From positions 1 to 20,486 of the forward strand of contig CALFZE010000058.1 in assembly GCA_937952285.1 (NCBI GenBank): DNA of 20,486 nucleotides, given 5' to 3'. The translations under genes and the position numbers were made by a program. The stretch comes from UBA2428 sp002343545 (GTDB lineage Bacteria; Bdellovibrionota; UBA2428). The notes below the pieces were generated by a model, which saw only the letters and a program-made list of their open reading frames with translations, was not told where the DNA came from and ran no database searches. The stretch's first letter is position 1, and every line of letters starts with the position of its first letter. This document shows positions 7,287 through 15,585 of this stretch, in pieces.

Positions 7287-8396
7287 ATGATTATCGGTGT
7301 ACCGAAGGAAGTTAAAAATCACGAATACAGAGTTGCGATGACTCCGGCGGGCGTCAAGAGCCTTGTTGCCATGGGTCACAAGGTTCTTGTCGAGAAAAGC
7401 GCGGGAGAGGGCTCCGGCATCCTCGATGAGCACTACACGGCCGCCGGCGCGACGATCGTCGCGACCGCGAAGGACGCTTGGGCCGCCGAGATGGTCATGA
7501 AGGTCAAGGAGCCGCTCGAGTCCGAGTTCGGCTTCCTTCGCCCCGGTCTCTACCTCTTTACTTATCTGCACCTCGCGGCCGAGCCGAAGCTCGCCGCCGC
7601 GCTCACCGAAAAGAAAGTCCGCGCGATCGCCTACGAGACGATCCAGACGCCGGACCGCGCGCTGCCGCTCCTCAAGCCGATGTCCGAAGTCGCGGGTCGC
7701 ATGGCGCCGCAAATCGGCGCCGCGCTCCTCGAGAAGCGCAACGGCGGCCGGGGCGTTCTGCTCGGAGGCGTGCCGGGCGTTCACCGCGGCGTCGTGACGA
7801 TCATCGGCGGCGGTATCTCGGGCACGAACGCGGCCAAGATCGCCGTGGGCCTGGGCGCGAACGTCTACATCCTCGAGCGCGACCAGAAGCGCCTCGAGTA
7901 CCTGGACGACATCTTCGGCACCTCGGCGACGACGCTCATGAGCAACCCCGTCACGATCGAAGAGTGCGTGGCGAAGTCCGATCTCGTCATCGGTTCGGTT
8001 TTGATTCCGGGCGCGAAAGCCCCCAAGCTCGTCACGCGCGAGCTCGTGAAGAAGATGGCGCCGGGCTCCGTGCTCGTCGACATCGCGATCGACCAGGGCG
8101 GCTGCTTCGAGACGTCGAAGCCGACCTCGCACGCGAACCCGACCTACATCGAGGAAGGCGTCACCCACTACTGCGTGACGAACATGCCGGGCGCGGTCTC
8201 GCGCACCTCGACCTTCGCGCTGACGAACCACACGATCACCTACGCGCTCAAGCTCGCGAAGAACCCGGTCGAGGCGATCCTCGCCGACCCCGCGCTCGCG
8301 CTCGGCGTGACGACGTGGGACGGCGCCGTGACCTACGAACAGGTCGCGAGCGATCTCAAGCTCCCGTACACGCCGCTCAAGCAGGTCCTCGGCTGA
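7287..8396 (+). CDS. ald: alanine dehydrogenase
   Basis: This 369-residue protein carries out NAD-dependent interconversion of L-alanine and pyruvate plus ammonia. The start is set at ATG 7287 because MIIGVPKEVKNHEYRVAMTP is the standard N-terminus of the family; a frame-consistent GTG 21 bases upstream would add an unusual MLGSRSI. Family catalytic and pyruvate-binding residues are visible as R15, K74 (VKEPLE), H95 (TYLHLA) and D269 (DIAIDQGG). The Rossmann glycine motif is IIGGGISGTNAA (172-183), and the conserved NMPGAVSRTSTFALTN lies near 299-314. Length matches the usual 370 or so. There is no clear Shine-Dalgarno sequence before the ATG. The next gene starts one base after the stop, implying co-transcription. 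Confidence 0.95.
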   Translation: MIIGVPKEVKNHEYRVAMTPAGVKSLVAMGHKVLVEKSAGEGSGILDEHYTAAGATIVATAKDAWAAEMVMKVKEPLESEFGFLRPGLYLFTYLHLAAEPKLAAALTEKKVRAIAYETIQTPDRALPLLKPMSEVAGRMAPQIGAALLEKRNGGRGVLLGGVPGVHRGVVTIIGGGISGTNAAKIAVGLGANVYILERDQKRLEYLDDIFGTSATTLMSNPVTIEECVAKSDLVIGSVLIPGAKAPKLVTRELVKKMAPGSVLVDIAIDQGGCFETSKPTSHANPTYIEEGVTHYCVTNMPGAVSRTSTFALTNHTITYALKLAKNPVEAILADPALALGVTTWDGAVTYEQVASDLKLPYTPLKQVLG

Positions 8397-8397
8397 G

Positions 8398-9126
8398 TTG
8401 AAAACGCTCATCTGCATCCCGACTTACAACGAGCGGGAAAACCTGGAGGCCTTCACCTCGGCGGTGTTGGCCTCGTCGCCCGCGACGACCGAGATCCTCG
8501 TCATCGACGACAATTCGCCGGACGGCACGGGCGCGCTCGCCGACGCGATCGCCGCGCGAAATTCGCGCGTGCACGTGCTTCACCGGGCCGGAAAGCTCGG
8601 GCTCGCGACGGCTTATCTCGAAGGTTTCCGTTGGGGGCTGGAGCGTGATTTCGAGTGGATCTTCGAGATGGACGCGGACTTCTCGCACGACCCCGCGCAT
8701 TTGCCCGAGTTCCACGCCGTCATGGCTTCGGGCAAGGCCGACGTCGTGTGCGGCAGCCGTTACGTGCCGGGGGGAGGGGTCTCCAATTGGAGCCGCGGCC
8801 GCTTGTTGCTCTCGCGCGCGGGCTCGCTCTATTCCGAGCTTTGGCTTGGCGGCGGGATCAAGGACTGGACCGGCGGCTTTAACGTTTGGCACCGTCGCGC
8901 GCTCGCGCGCATGGGCCTCTCGTCGTTGCGCTCGAAGGGTTACGCCTTCCAGATCGAGATGAAGTACCGCGCGCTTTTGACCGGCGCGCGTCTCATCGAG
9001 ACGCCGATCGTCTTTCGCGAGCGGCGCGCGGGCCACAGCAAGATGAGCGGCTCGATCGTGCGCGAGGCCATCGGCGGCGTCGCGCTCCTGCGGATCCGTT
9101 CCGAGTTCGACCGTCTCTTCGCTTGA
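8398..9126 (+). CDS. polyprenol-phosphate mannosyltransferase (Dpm1-like GT2)
   Basis: This 242-residue family 2 glycosyltransferase begins at TTG 8398. That start is required to include the conserved LICIPTYNERENLE beta strand and Asn-Glu motif. Nucleotide-sugar-binding acidic residues are at D37-D38 (IDDNSPDGTG), and the DxD motif is EMDADFSHDP (90-99). GSRYVPGGGVSNW (119-131) and TGGFNVWHRRAL (158-169) are typical of Dpm1. The C-terminal membrane domain found in some homologues is absent. It would transfer mannose (or glucose) from the nucleotide sugar to undecaprenyl or another polyprenyl phosphate at the membrane. It directly follows ald; a functional link is not obvious. A 4 bp stem, TCGC/GCGA, has the stop codon in its loop. 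Confidence 0.9.
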   Translation: MKTLICIPTYNERENLEAFTSAVLASSPATTEILVIDDNSPDGTGALADAIAARNSRVHVLHRAGKLGLATAYLEGFRWGLERDFEWIFEMDADFSHDPAHLPEFHAVMASGKADVVCGSRYVPGGGVSNWSRGRLLLSRAGSLYSELWLGGGIKDWTGGFNVWHRRALARMGLSSLRSKGYAFQIEMKYRALLTGARLIETPIVFRERRAGHSKMSGSIVREAIGGVALLRIRSEFDRLFA

Positions 9127-9250
9127 GCGATAGAACAAATCGGCTTCGGCGCTAGGGGTTTCTTCAGAAAAATTATTTTATGGGATCCCCTTGCGGGCTC
9201 TTTTGCTTTGGTTGAGCTGACGTAAGCTTGTTATCGGAGGATCTCTAAAA
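9127..9250 (+). promoter_or_regulatory. AT-rich leader of the small lipoprotein, with strong ribosome-binding site
   Basis: This gap is markedly AT-rich for the window (AAAAATTATTTTATGG around 9168-9183). It ends in GGAGGA at 9237-9242, nine bases before the ATG, the best Shine-Dalgarno sequence seen here. It probably holds the lipoprotein promoter, but no -35/-10 pair is convincing enough to mark. Confidence 0.45.
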
Positions 9251-9460
9251 ATGTTTAAGCAACTTGGAACGGTAATGGCTATGACGGTGTTGGCTCTTTC
9301 GCTCGGCGCTTGCAACAAGAAGGACGCGGCTCAAGAAGCGGCGCCTCCGGCAACGACGGAAGCGGCTCCCCCGGCAGAAGCTCCTCCGGCGGACGCAGCC
9401 GCTGGAACGACGACCGAGGCGGCGCCGGCCGAAGGTTCGGGCGACCATTCCGGTCACTAA
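9251..9460 (+). CDS. small Ala/Pro-rich lipoprotein
   Basis: This 69-residue protein has a lipoprotein signal (MFKQLGTVMA start, hydrophobic core, lipobox LGAC with Cys at residue 21). A short KKD stretch follows, then about 40 residues rich in Ala, Pro, Glu and Thr in PPAE/TTEAAPA-type repeats, ending GSGDHSGH. The last residues contain two histidines and an aspartate. The mature part looks extended and disordered, as in small, abundant surface or periplasmic spacer lipoproteins. A strong ribosome-binding site upstream and a strong terminator immediately downstream suggest a highly expressed, independently transcribed gene. No family is recognised. Confidence 0.85.
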   Translation: MFKQLGTVMAMTVLALSLGACNKKDAAQEAAPPATTEAAPPAEAPPADAAAGTTTEAAPAEGSGDHSGH

Positions 9461-9485
9461 TCGTATCGCCATCCGGTGATCGAGG

Positions 9486-9521
9486 GCCCGGGTTCCCGAA
9501 AGGGAGCCTGGGCTTTTTTTT
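9486..9521 (+). terminator. Rho-independent terminator
   Basis: A 12 bp stem (9486-9497 with 9502-9513, two G-T wobbles) with a GAAA tetraloop is followed directly by eight T residues (9514-9521). It begins 26 bases after the small lipoprotein stop. This is the only classical intrinsic terminator seen in the window. Confidence 0.93.
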
Positions 9522-9540
9522 CGGCCGGGTTCCGCTCAAT

Positions 9541-9652
9541 CTCTAGCGCGCATTGCCAAACCTCGGATGCAAGGCTCGAAGGAGCGAAATGTACACTTGT
9601 ACATGAGTCGACTGAGTACGCCGCAGACGAGGTTTCGCAATGCGCGCTAGAG
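9541..9652. repeat. 112-bp element bounded by 25-bp inverted repeats over the addA stop
   Basis: The arm at 9541-9565 is the reverse complement of 9628-9652 at 24 of 25 positions (mismatch at 9557). The right arm includes the TAG stop of the minus-strand helicase gene (9647-9649) and the codon before it. The 62-base interior carries a perfect palindrome, ATGTACA-CT-TGTACAT (9589-9604), and an 8 bp palindrome AGTCGACT (9606-9613). There is no T-run outside the arms and no flanking direct repeat, so neither a standard terminator nor a typical transposon is supported. Confidence 0.85.
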
Positions 9653-12600
9653 GATGTGGACGTGGGCCGAGGGTTCCGGTTCGAAGCCGATGGCGATGGC
9701 CCAGCTCTCGAGACGGCGGCCTTCGCCGGCGAGGGACCTGGCGTAGAGCTCCAGCTGCGCCCGGATGAGCTCGCGTCGCCGATCGTCCGCCAACGCCGCC
9801 TGGGTTCGCGAGGTCTTCCAGTCCAGCAGGATCCAACGGTCCGGATCGCGGCACCAGAGCGCGTCGGCGAAACCGCTGAGGCGATAATTTTCTCCCGTCA
9901 CGAAGAGGCCGAACTCCTTGCGAATCCGCTCGGGATGCTGGCGTAGATCCTCGAAGTAAGCTTCGAGTTCGGGCAGCGCGCGGATTTTTTCGCAGAGGAT
10001 GCGCAGGCGCGGATCGTCGTCGGCGCGTGCGAGCCGCGCCAAGTGGTCGGCGTCCCCATTCCAGAGTTCCAGGATTTCGTGCAGCCGCGTGCCTAATTGC
10101 GTTTGGTCGCGCCGTTTGACGAACGCGGCTTCGAGTCCGCGCGGGCGCCGGAACCGCGCGCGCGCGGGATCCTCGGGGAAGAGACGGCGAAGGTAGCGAC
10201 TAACCCCTTCGCGGTAGAAAGCGGGCGCGGGCGCGAGGTTCGGCGCGGGCGCGGGCCAGGTCCAAAGACGCGATCTGTCGAGCGCGGGGGCGTCCTCGCT
10301 TTTCGATTCATCGAAGAGCGTCCACGCGAGCACGCCCTTCGCTTCGAGATCGGCGAATTCAAAACGGAGTTCCTTGAGCAAGCGGTTCCAGTGTCCCTGG
10401 TCTTTGGGCGGTAGCCCCAGCGCGAGCCAAGGGTCGGGACTCGATTTGGGATCGCCCGGGGTGTGCAGGAAGAGGTCGAGGGAGTGCTTGGCGCGCGTGA
10501 GCGCGACGTAAAAGAGGCGTCGCTTCTCGGCCGCGAGCTGGCGGCTCTCGAAACGCGCGTGGATGCGGTGAAGGAGCGAGGGGCGCGGTTTTCCGCTTTC
10601 CGTCGAAGCGAAGCGGAATTCGAAGGCGCTACCTTCCTCGTTTTCGAGGGCGAGTCCGTATCCGGCCCGTTCGGCCTCGACGAACTCGGGGAGGTAAAGC
10701 GCCGAGAACTGCAGGCCCTTGGAGGCATGGACGGTCATGAGTCCGAGGGCCTCGGGATCTTCGCTCGCGGGGCCGAGCGCTTCGAGGCTCGCCTCGAAGG
10801 CCGTGCTCGAGGCTTCGAGCGCGTCCGCCACGGAGGCGTAGTCGAGGAGCGCGACCTCGCCGGAGGCTTCGAAGGCCTCTAGGAACGCGTAGAGCGCCGT
10901 GGCCCACTCCGCGCCACCCTCAAAGCGACGCGGCGAAACGGCGAGGCAGAAAGCGCGCGCGGCGCCGATGACGTCGGAGCTGAGCGGGCTCGGCAGGGGA
11001 CCGCTCGTTTCGCGTCGGGCCGGATCGGCGTGACGCCAGAATTCGAGCGCGAAACGGGCGAGCTTGGCTTCGGGCTCGGCCAGGGCGCGGAGATAGCTCA
11101 CGAAAAGGCGCGTGAGCAGGTGCTTGAGCGGCGCCGCCGGCCCGGGCAGGCGGACCCTCAGCCCGAGGCGAGCGAGTTCGGTCGCCGTCTGGTGCAAACG
11201 CTTCCAGCTCGTGAAGAGCGCGACGTGAGTGTGCCCGGGACCGAGTTCCTCGCGGCGACGCAGGTAGGCGTCGCGAAGCGCGGAAGAAAAATCGTGGCGT
11301 GGCGGCGCTTCGAAGACCCGGATGGGTTGCGCAAGGTCGACGCGCCCCGTTCGTCCTTCCGCGAAGAGCAAGCTCTGCGGCGGGGGATCCTCGGGCCGCT
11401 CCGACGGACGAAAAAGGCCGGCCACGACGCGATTGAAAAAGTCGAGCGGGGCGCGATCGCTTCGGTAGTTCGTGTCGAGGGTGCGCAGGCTCAGATCTGG
11501 CGAGGCGCGAAGGCGTAGGAAGACCCGCACGTCGGCTTTGCGAAAGGCGTAGATGCTTTGTTTGGGGTCGCCCACGACGTAGAGTTCGGTTTCGGGACCG
11601 GCCAGACGTTGGACGATTCCGAACTGCCGTTCGTTCGTATCTTGGAATTCGTCGACGAGGATGAGGCGAGGCGGGGGCAGGAGCCGCTCGCCTTCGCGCT
11701 CGCGCCTTTCGAGGAGGGCGGCGAGTTCCTCTTCGAGGGCGTTGAAGTCGAGAATGCGCGGCGCCCCGTCGCGCGCGAAGCGAAGGAAGGCGAAGAGGCG
11801 TTCGAGCGCTTCGATCTCTTCGGCGCGGCCGCGATCCGAAAGCGCGTCGAGCAAGCCGTCGTCGGCCATTTCGCGGAGGCGTTGGACGCCTTCGTAAAAG
11901 ACGGGTTCGAGTTTTTTGAGTTTACGCGCGGCGCCCGACGTAAAGGTAATCTTGCGGAGCGCGGCGCCGTCCGAGCGGCCGGCCAGGAACTCCTCCACGG
12001 CCGGAAGGAAGGAAGTCTCGACCTCTTCGGGTTTGAGCGCGTCGCGCGCGCGCGCGAAGTCCGCGCGCAGGTCGGCGAGACTCGTTTCGAAGGCGCCGCG
12101 GGCACGTTCCAAACTCGCGTTTTCGCGCTCGAGATCCTCGGCCAATATCGAGAACCAGAGTCGCTCCCCGAGATCGAGGACCTTCGAAGCGGCGAGCGTA
12201 CCGATGAGCGCGGCGGCGTCGGGGAAGCGGCGCAGTCGCGAGAGCAAATGACGTCGGCGCAGTCGACTCGCCACGGGTGGCGCGACGAGGCGGCCGCGCT
12301 CATCGTAACCAAGCTCGGCGAGGAAAGGACGCAGAAGTTTGAGGCAGAGCGAGTGGAAGGTGCCCACGCGCGATTCCTCGAGGAATTCGCTGAGCAGGTC
12401 GTCGCGGCCAAGTTCGGCGAGTCGCGTCTGGATGCGCTCCTGCATTTCGCGCGCGGCGTCCTCCGTGAAGGTGAGGCAAAGAATTTCGCGCGGTCGGGCC
12501 GGAAACTTGGACGAAGCTTTGGATTTTCCCGTCGCGGGATCGACGCCGAGTCCCTCGAGGTAGCGAGAAACGAGGCCGTGCGTCTTGCCGCACCCCGCGC

Positions 12601-12667
12601 CCGCTTCGACGATGTCGCGGCGGGGCGGCGTCGTGGCTTCGGTGAAGGAAAAACTCGTCTGGCTCAT
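9647..12667 (-). CDS. addA: AddA/RecB-like UvrD-family helicase-nuclease
   Basis: This 1006-residue superfamily 1 helicase is fused to a RecB-type nuclease. Motifs run in order: Walker A AGAGCGKT (22-29), Ia LTFTEDAAREM (65-75), GTFHSLC (about 102-108), II LILVDEFQDTN (335-345), III GDPKQSIYAFR (366-376), IV DTNYRS (398-403), V MTVHASKGLQF (644-654) and VI RRLFYVALTRAK (716-727). The C-terminal PD-(D/E)XK nuclease shows H863 (LHEILE), D935 (GFADALW), D949 and K951 (LLDWKTS), and Q971-x3-Y975. It is somewhat shorter than most AddA (about 1150-1250). Its ATG overlaps the stop of the AddB-like gene as ATGA, as expected for a two-subunit complex. It would resect double-strand breaks and load RecA during recombinational repair. 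Confidence 0.9.
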   Translation of the reverse strand: MSQTSFSFTEATTPPRRDIVEAGAGCGKTHGLVSRYLEGLGVDPATGKSKASSKFPARPREILCLTFTEDAAREMQERIQTRLAELGRDDLLSEFLEESRVGTFHSLCLKLLRPFLAELGYDERGRLVAPPVASRLRRRHLLSRLRRFPDAAALIGTLAASKVLDLGERLWFSILAEDLERENASLERARGAFETSLADLRADFARARDALKPEEVETSFLPAVEEFLAGRSDGAALRKITFTSGAARKLKKLEPVFYEGVQRLREMADDGLLDALSDRGRAEEIEALERLFAFLRFARDGAPRILDFNALEEELAALLERREREGERLLPPPRLILVDEFQDTNERQFGIVQRLAGPETELYVVGDPKQSIYAFRKADVRVFLRLRASPDLSLRTLDTNYRSDRAPLDFFNRVVAGLFRPSERPEDPPPQSLLFAEGRTGRVDLAQPIRVFEAPPRHDFSSALRDAYLRRREELGPGHTHVALFTSWKRLHQTATELARLGLRVRLPGPAAPLKHLLTRLFVSYLRALAEPEAKLARFALEFWRHADPARRETSGPLPSPLSSDVIGAARAFCLAVSPRRFEGGAEWATALYAFLEAFEASGEVALLDYASVADALEASSTAFEASLEALGPASEDPEALGLMTVHASKGLQFSALYLPEFVEAERAGYGLALENEEGSAFEFRFASTESGKPRPSLLHRIHARFESRQLAAEKRRLFYVALTRAKHSLDLFLHTPGDPKSSPDPWLALGLPPKDQGHWNRLLKELRFEFADLEAKGVLAWTLFDESKSEDAPALDRSRLWTWPAPAPNLAPAPAFYREGVSRYLRRLFPEDPARARFRRPRGLEAAFVKRRDQTQLGTRLHEILELWNGDADHLARLARADDDPRLRILCEKIRALPELEAYFEDLRQHPERIRKEFGLFVTGENYRLSGFADALWCRDPDRWILLDWKTSRTQAALADDRRRELIRAQLELYARSLAGEGRRLESWAIAIGFEPEPSAHVHIL

Positions 12668-15090
12668 GCGCGCGTCTCCCGGCTAAGGTCGGGACGTCCG
12701 CAGAGGGCGACGACGTGGCATCGGTCGCATGCGGTTGCTTGGCGAGGTTCCGGCGCGAAGTCTCCCCGGTCAAGGCGAGCCCGGATTTCGGCGAGCGAAG
12801 CGTCGAGTTGAGCTTCGGCCTGTCGCCAGTCTTCTTCTTTCGGGATGGTCACGCGGTATCGGGCCGAGAGACTTCGCGTGAAGAGTTCGTGCACGGGGCC
12901 GGGCGCATCGGGGCCCACGAAGAGCACGGAGCGCGAAGGATCGAGGGGCTGCAGATAGCCGCCGACCCAGAAGCGTCCGGCCTCGAGCGGTGCGGACGGC
13001 GCGGGGAGTTCTCCTTGGGCGGGCGCCGCCGCGAGCCGGCCGCTTTCCAGCAGGCGGCGGTAGAGCGCCCACTGAATCTGGCCCGCGTTCACGAGCCCCT
13101 TCAGGGTGGCGGCCGGCAGCGAACCCGTTTTGTAATCCCAAAGCCCGAAGCCGCCTTCGTAGAGGTCGATACGATCGATGCGACCGCGCAGCGAGAATCC
13201 GTTCGTGTCGCACGGAGCGAAAGCGAACTCGCTCAGGACCCGGCGGGGACCCGCGAGGTCGCGCAGTGGGGCTTCGAACTCGTTCACGTGTCGGGTCAGC
13301 GCACGAAGGTAACTCGGAATGTAGTTGCGGAGATAATTTTGGTGCCCGGGCGTGCTGCGCTCGCCGGCTTCTTTCGCGAGCGTCTCGAGGAAGAGGGCTT
13401 CGAGGAGCGCGCGGGGCACGCGCCAGTCGTCGTCGCCGGCCCTTACGAAGAAGAGTTCGAGGACGCGGTGAATCCAGTTGCCTCGTTTGAGGGGCGAAAG
13501 GTCCTCGCTGTCCCAACCTTCGGGGTCTTCGAGTCGTAAGCGGCGCGAGATGTAGTAGCGGCGGGGGCAGGTCAGCACGGCCTCGAGGCCCGAGGCGGAT
13601 TCGGGTCTCGCCGGACTCTCGCGCGTGCCGAAGTTCACTTCGCGGGCATCGAAGCGGGGGACTTCGCGCCGGAAAAGTCGTAAGCGGGGCCGGAGCGCCG
13701 CGAGCCAGCGGGCGAGCGCGGGGGCTTCACGCGACGGGTCGGGCAGCCGCACGCCTTCGGCCGCGAGCCAGGTTTCGACTTCGCGGGGGACGAGTCGCCG
13801 GGCGCGGGTTTCCGGGGAAAGGGGCGAGAGAAGTTTTTCGAGGCTTTCCGCGCGCGTCCACAGCGTCGCTTCGCTCGCGCCGACCCAAGCCAAGTCTTCG
13901 AGCGGAAAGACGGAGGGCCCCGTGGCGTGCGATCGCGGATCGCTGGCCGTCTCTTCGTCGCTTTCCAGCCAGCCTTCGTCCTGGAGGACTTCGAGCCACG
14001 GACCGCGCACGAGCGGGTCTTCGAGGCGCGAACGGAGTTGCAGGGCGGCTTCGACCGGCAAGCCTTTCTCGTCGACGAGTTCGAGCAGCAGGGCCTCGAC
14101 GTCGAAACTCGCGTTCTCTTCTCCTGGTCGGTGGAGCGGATGATCCTCGGGACGATCCCTCGCCTCGAAGTCGGCGAGCAGCCGCAGGCGTCGGACCTGG
14201 GAACTCAGTCGAGAAGCGCCCTCGCTGAGGTCCCAGCGAAGGGAGTCGGGCAGGATCTCGAGGAGCAGCGAAGCCCGGGGCTTCGGCTCTCGAAAGGCCC
14301 AGAAGAGATCCTCGTCGGCGCGCGAAGGCGCGTCGAGCTCGGCGACTTCGTGGGCGAGAAATGGAGCGACGTCGTCGGGCGCCTCGAGCCGTTCGACCTT
14401 CAGGTGACGTCCGAGCGCGGCGAGCAGGCGCTCTTCGTCGGCGAAGAGTTCCTTCACGGCGGGGACGACGACGCGCGCGGGAGCGTCGCCCGGCTGCAAC
14501 TCGAAGAGGCGGGCGAAGAAGGACGGGGGAAGGGCGCGGGAGACGAGAAAGTCCGCGGCCGTCGCGCATTGGTCCCAAGGGCTGAAGAGTTCACCCCGCT
14601 CACGCGCGAAGGCCTGGGCCTGCAGATAGGTGGTGAGAATCGGCGTGAAGGCGGCCGATTCGAAATCGCCGCTCAAAAGCTCGCCGGCGAGTCTCGCCCA
14701 GAGCGCGAGCGGGACGCCGAAAGTGGCGAGTTCCTCGGCGCGCTCGAGTCGAAAGCGCAAACCCCGCGGGTCCTCGCTCGTCTCGGTCAGGCCGAGCAGA
14801 ACGTCGAGACGCGGACAGGCCGGACGGTCGAGCGTCGGAAGTCCCGCGAACTCGGTGCCCAGCCGCAAAATCCGTTTGGCGAGTTCGGGGAAAAGAAAGA
14901 CGCTCGGGCTCGGCCATGGGCGGCCGATTTCGCGGTAGAGGACGCTGCGAAGATCTTTGAAACGACGGGCGGCGGCGGGCGAGAGCGAGCGGTCGGGCAA
15001 AAGGTAAGCCGTTTCGGGCCCGAGGCGTCCGGAGGCGTTCCGCCGTTCGGCGAGATCATCGAAAAGCGCGAGCCAAAGCGACGAACTCAT
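12664..15090 (-). CDS. addB: AddB-like nuclease subunit with Fe-S staple
   Basis: This 808-residue partner of the AddA-like helicase has a long N-terminal region (1-500) with no Walker A, so it is an inactive helicase-like scaffold. The C-terminal RecB-type nuclease has D639 (GRIDRID) and D652-Y-K654 (LWDYKTGS), then a Q-x-x-x-x-Y helix (QIQWALY). Four cysteines fit the AddB iron-staple pattern: C508 (LTCPRRYY) before the domain, and C788-x2-C791-x5-C797 (ACDRCHVVALC) after it. They would bind a [4Fe-4S] cluster that holds the nuclease fold closed. AddAB degrades double-strand ends up to a Chi-like site; each subunit's nuclease cuts one strand. AAGG lies about eight bases before the ATG. A ferredoxin gene is just upstream. 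Confidence 0.88.
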   Translation of the reverse strand: MSSSLWLALFDDLAERRNASGRLGPETAYLLPDRSLSPAAARRFKDLRSVLYREIGRPWPSPSVFLFPELAKRILRLGTEFAGLPTLDRPACPRLDVLLGLTETSEDPRGLRFRLERAEELATFGVPLALWARLAGELLSGDFESAAFTPILTTYLQAQAFARERGELFSPWDQCATAADFLVSRALPPSFFARLFELQPGDAPARVVVPAVKELFADEERLLAALGRHLKVERLEAPDDVAPFLAHEVAELDAPSRADEDLFWAFREPKPRASLLLEILPDSLRWDLSEGASRLSSQVRRLRLLADFEARDRPEDHPLHRPGEENASFDVEALLLELVDEKGLPVEAALQLRSRLEDPLVRGPWLEVLQDEGWLESDEETASDPRSHATGPSVFPLEDLAWVGASEATLWTRAESLEKLLSPLSPETRARRLVPREVETWLAAEGVRLPDPSREAPALARWLAALRPRLRLFRREVPRFDAREVNFGTRESPARPESASGLEAVLTCPRRYYISRRLRLEDPEGWDSEDLSPLKRGNWIHRVLELFFVRAGDDDWRVPRALLEALFLETLAKEAGERSTPGHQNYLRNYIPSYLRALTRHVNEFEAPLRDLAGPRRVLSEFAFAPCDTNGFSLRGRIDRIDLYEGGFGLWDYKTGSLPAATLKGLVNAGQIQWALYRRLLESGRLAAAPAQGELPAPSAPLEAGRFWVGGYLQPLDPSRSVLFVGPDAPGPVHELFTRSLSARYRVTIPKEEDWRQAEAQLDASLAEIRARLDRGDFAPEPRQATACDRCHVVALCGRPDLSRETRA

Positions 15091-15133
15091 CCGGGTGACC
15101 TTAGCAGTTCAGCGCGGAAAGGGCTCGCGGCGA

Positions 15134-15526
15134 CTACTCGGCGGCCGACCAGATCTTCTCGCCGCTTTTGACGGCTTCGGGCTTGAGCACGGAACGGAGC
15201 GTCCACTCGTTCGCGATCGCGTAGGCTTCCGCGGAGGGAATCATCGTGATCGTGTCCCAGGGACAGTGCTTCGCGCAGGCCTTGCAGCCGATGCAGCGGT
15301 CGACGTCGATCTCGACCATCTTCGCCATGTCGGGAAACTGCGGGCCCGGAACGAGTTCGATGCAATCGACCGGGCAGAATTGCACGCAAGCTTCGCAGCC
15401 CGTGCAGCCGGCTTGATCGACGACGGCCAAAACCTTGGGAACTTTGATCTTGCGAACGGGCTTTTCGGCCTTTCGCTCGCGGATCTCCTGGGCTTTGCGC
15501 TCGGACTCGTCGCTGTAATCGAACAT
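15134..15526 (-). CDS. 2[4Fe-4S] ferredoxin-like protein
   Basis: This 130-residue soluble protein has two classical cluster motifs: C41-x2-C44-x2-C47-x3-C51-P and C78-x2-C81-x2-C84-x3-C88-P. An extra cysteine sits at 55. A basic, helical 30-residue N-terminal extension and a 40-residue C-terminal tail make it longer than simple bacterial ferredoxins. It should carry low-potential electrons between redox enzymes in the cytoplasm; the partner cannot be named. It lies 43 bases upstream of the AddB-like gene on the same strand, probably in one transcript. AAGGGG is only one base from the ATG, unusually close, and a TAATCT -10-like box ends eight bases before the ATG. Confidence 0.9.
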   Translation of the reverse strand: MFDYSDESERKAQEIRERKAEKPVRKIKVPKVLAVVDQAGCTGCEACVQFCPVDCIELVPGPQFPDMAKMVEIDVDRCIGCKACAKHCPWDTITMIPSAEAYAIANEWTLRSVLKPEAVKSGEKIWSAAE

Positions 15527-15562
15527 ACCCCTTTAGATTACGGCAGCTTTGGGCGCTTGTCC

Positions 15563-15585
15563 CCTAAAAAAGGAGGAAGTTTAGG
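15563..15585. other. hairpin spanning the aminotransferase-like gene stop
   Basis: CCTAAA (15563-15568) and TTTAGG (15580-15585) are perfect inverted arms, and the minus-strand TAA stop is in the stem. The loop reads AAAGGAGGAAG on the plus strand, so the minus-strand mRNA loop carries CUUCCUCCUUU. A second stem, GCCTTT/AAAGGC (15585-15598), abuts it. On the minus strand a run of six T follows the second stem after about 14 bases, so this could be a weak terminator. Confidence 0.4.

Noticed and set aside
9194..9220. Resemblance between GGCTCTTTTGCTTTGGTTGAGC upstream of the small lipoprotein and part of the 17249 palindrome arm
   Set aside because: It needs a gap and mismatches, there is no inverted partner nearby, and T/G-rich runs of this kind can match by chance.
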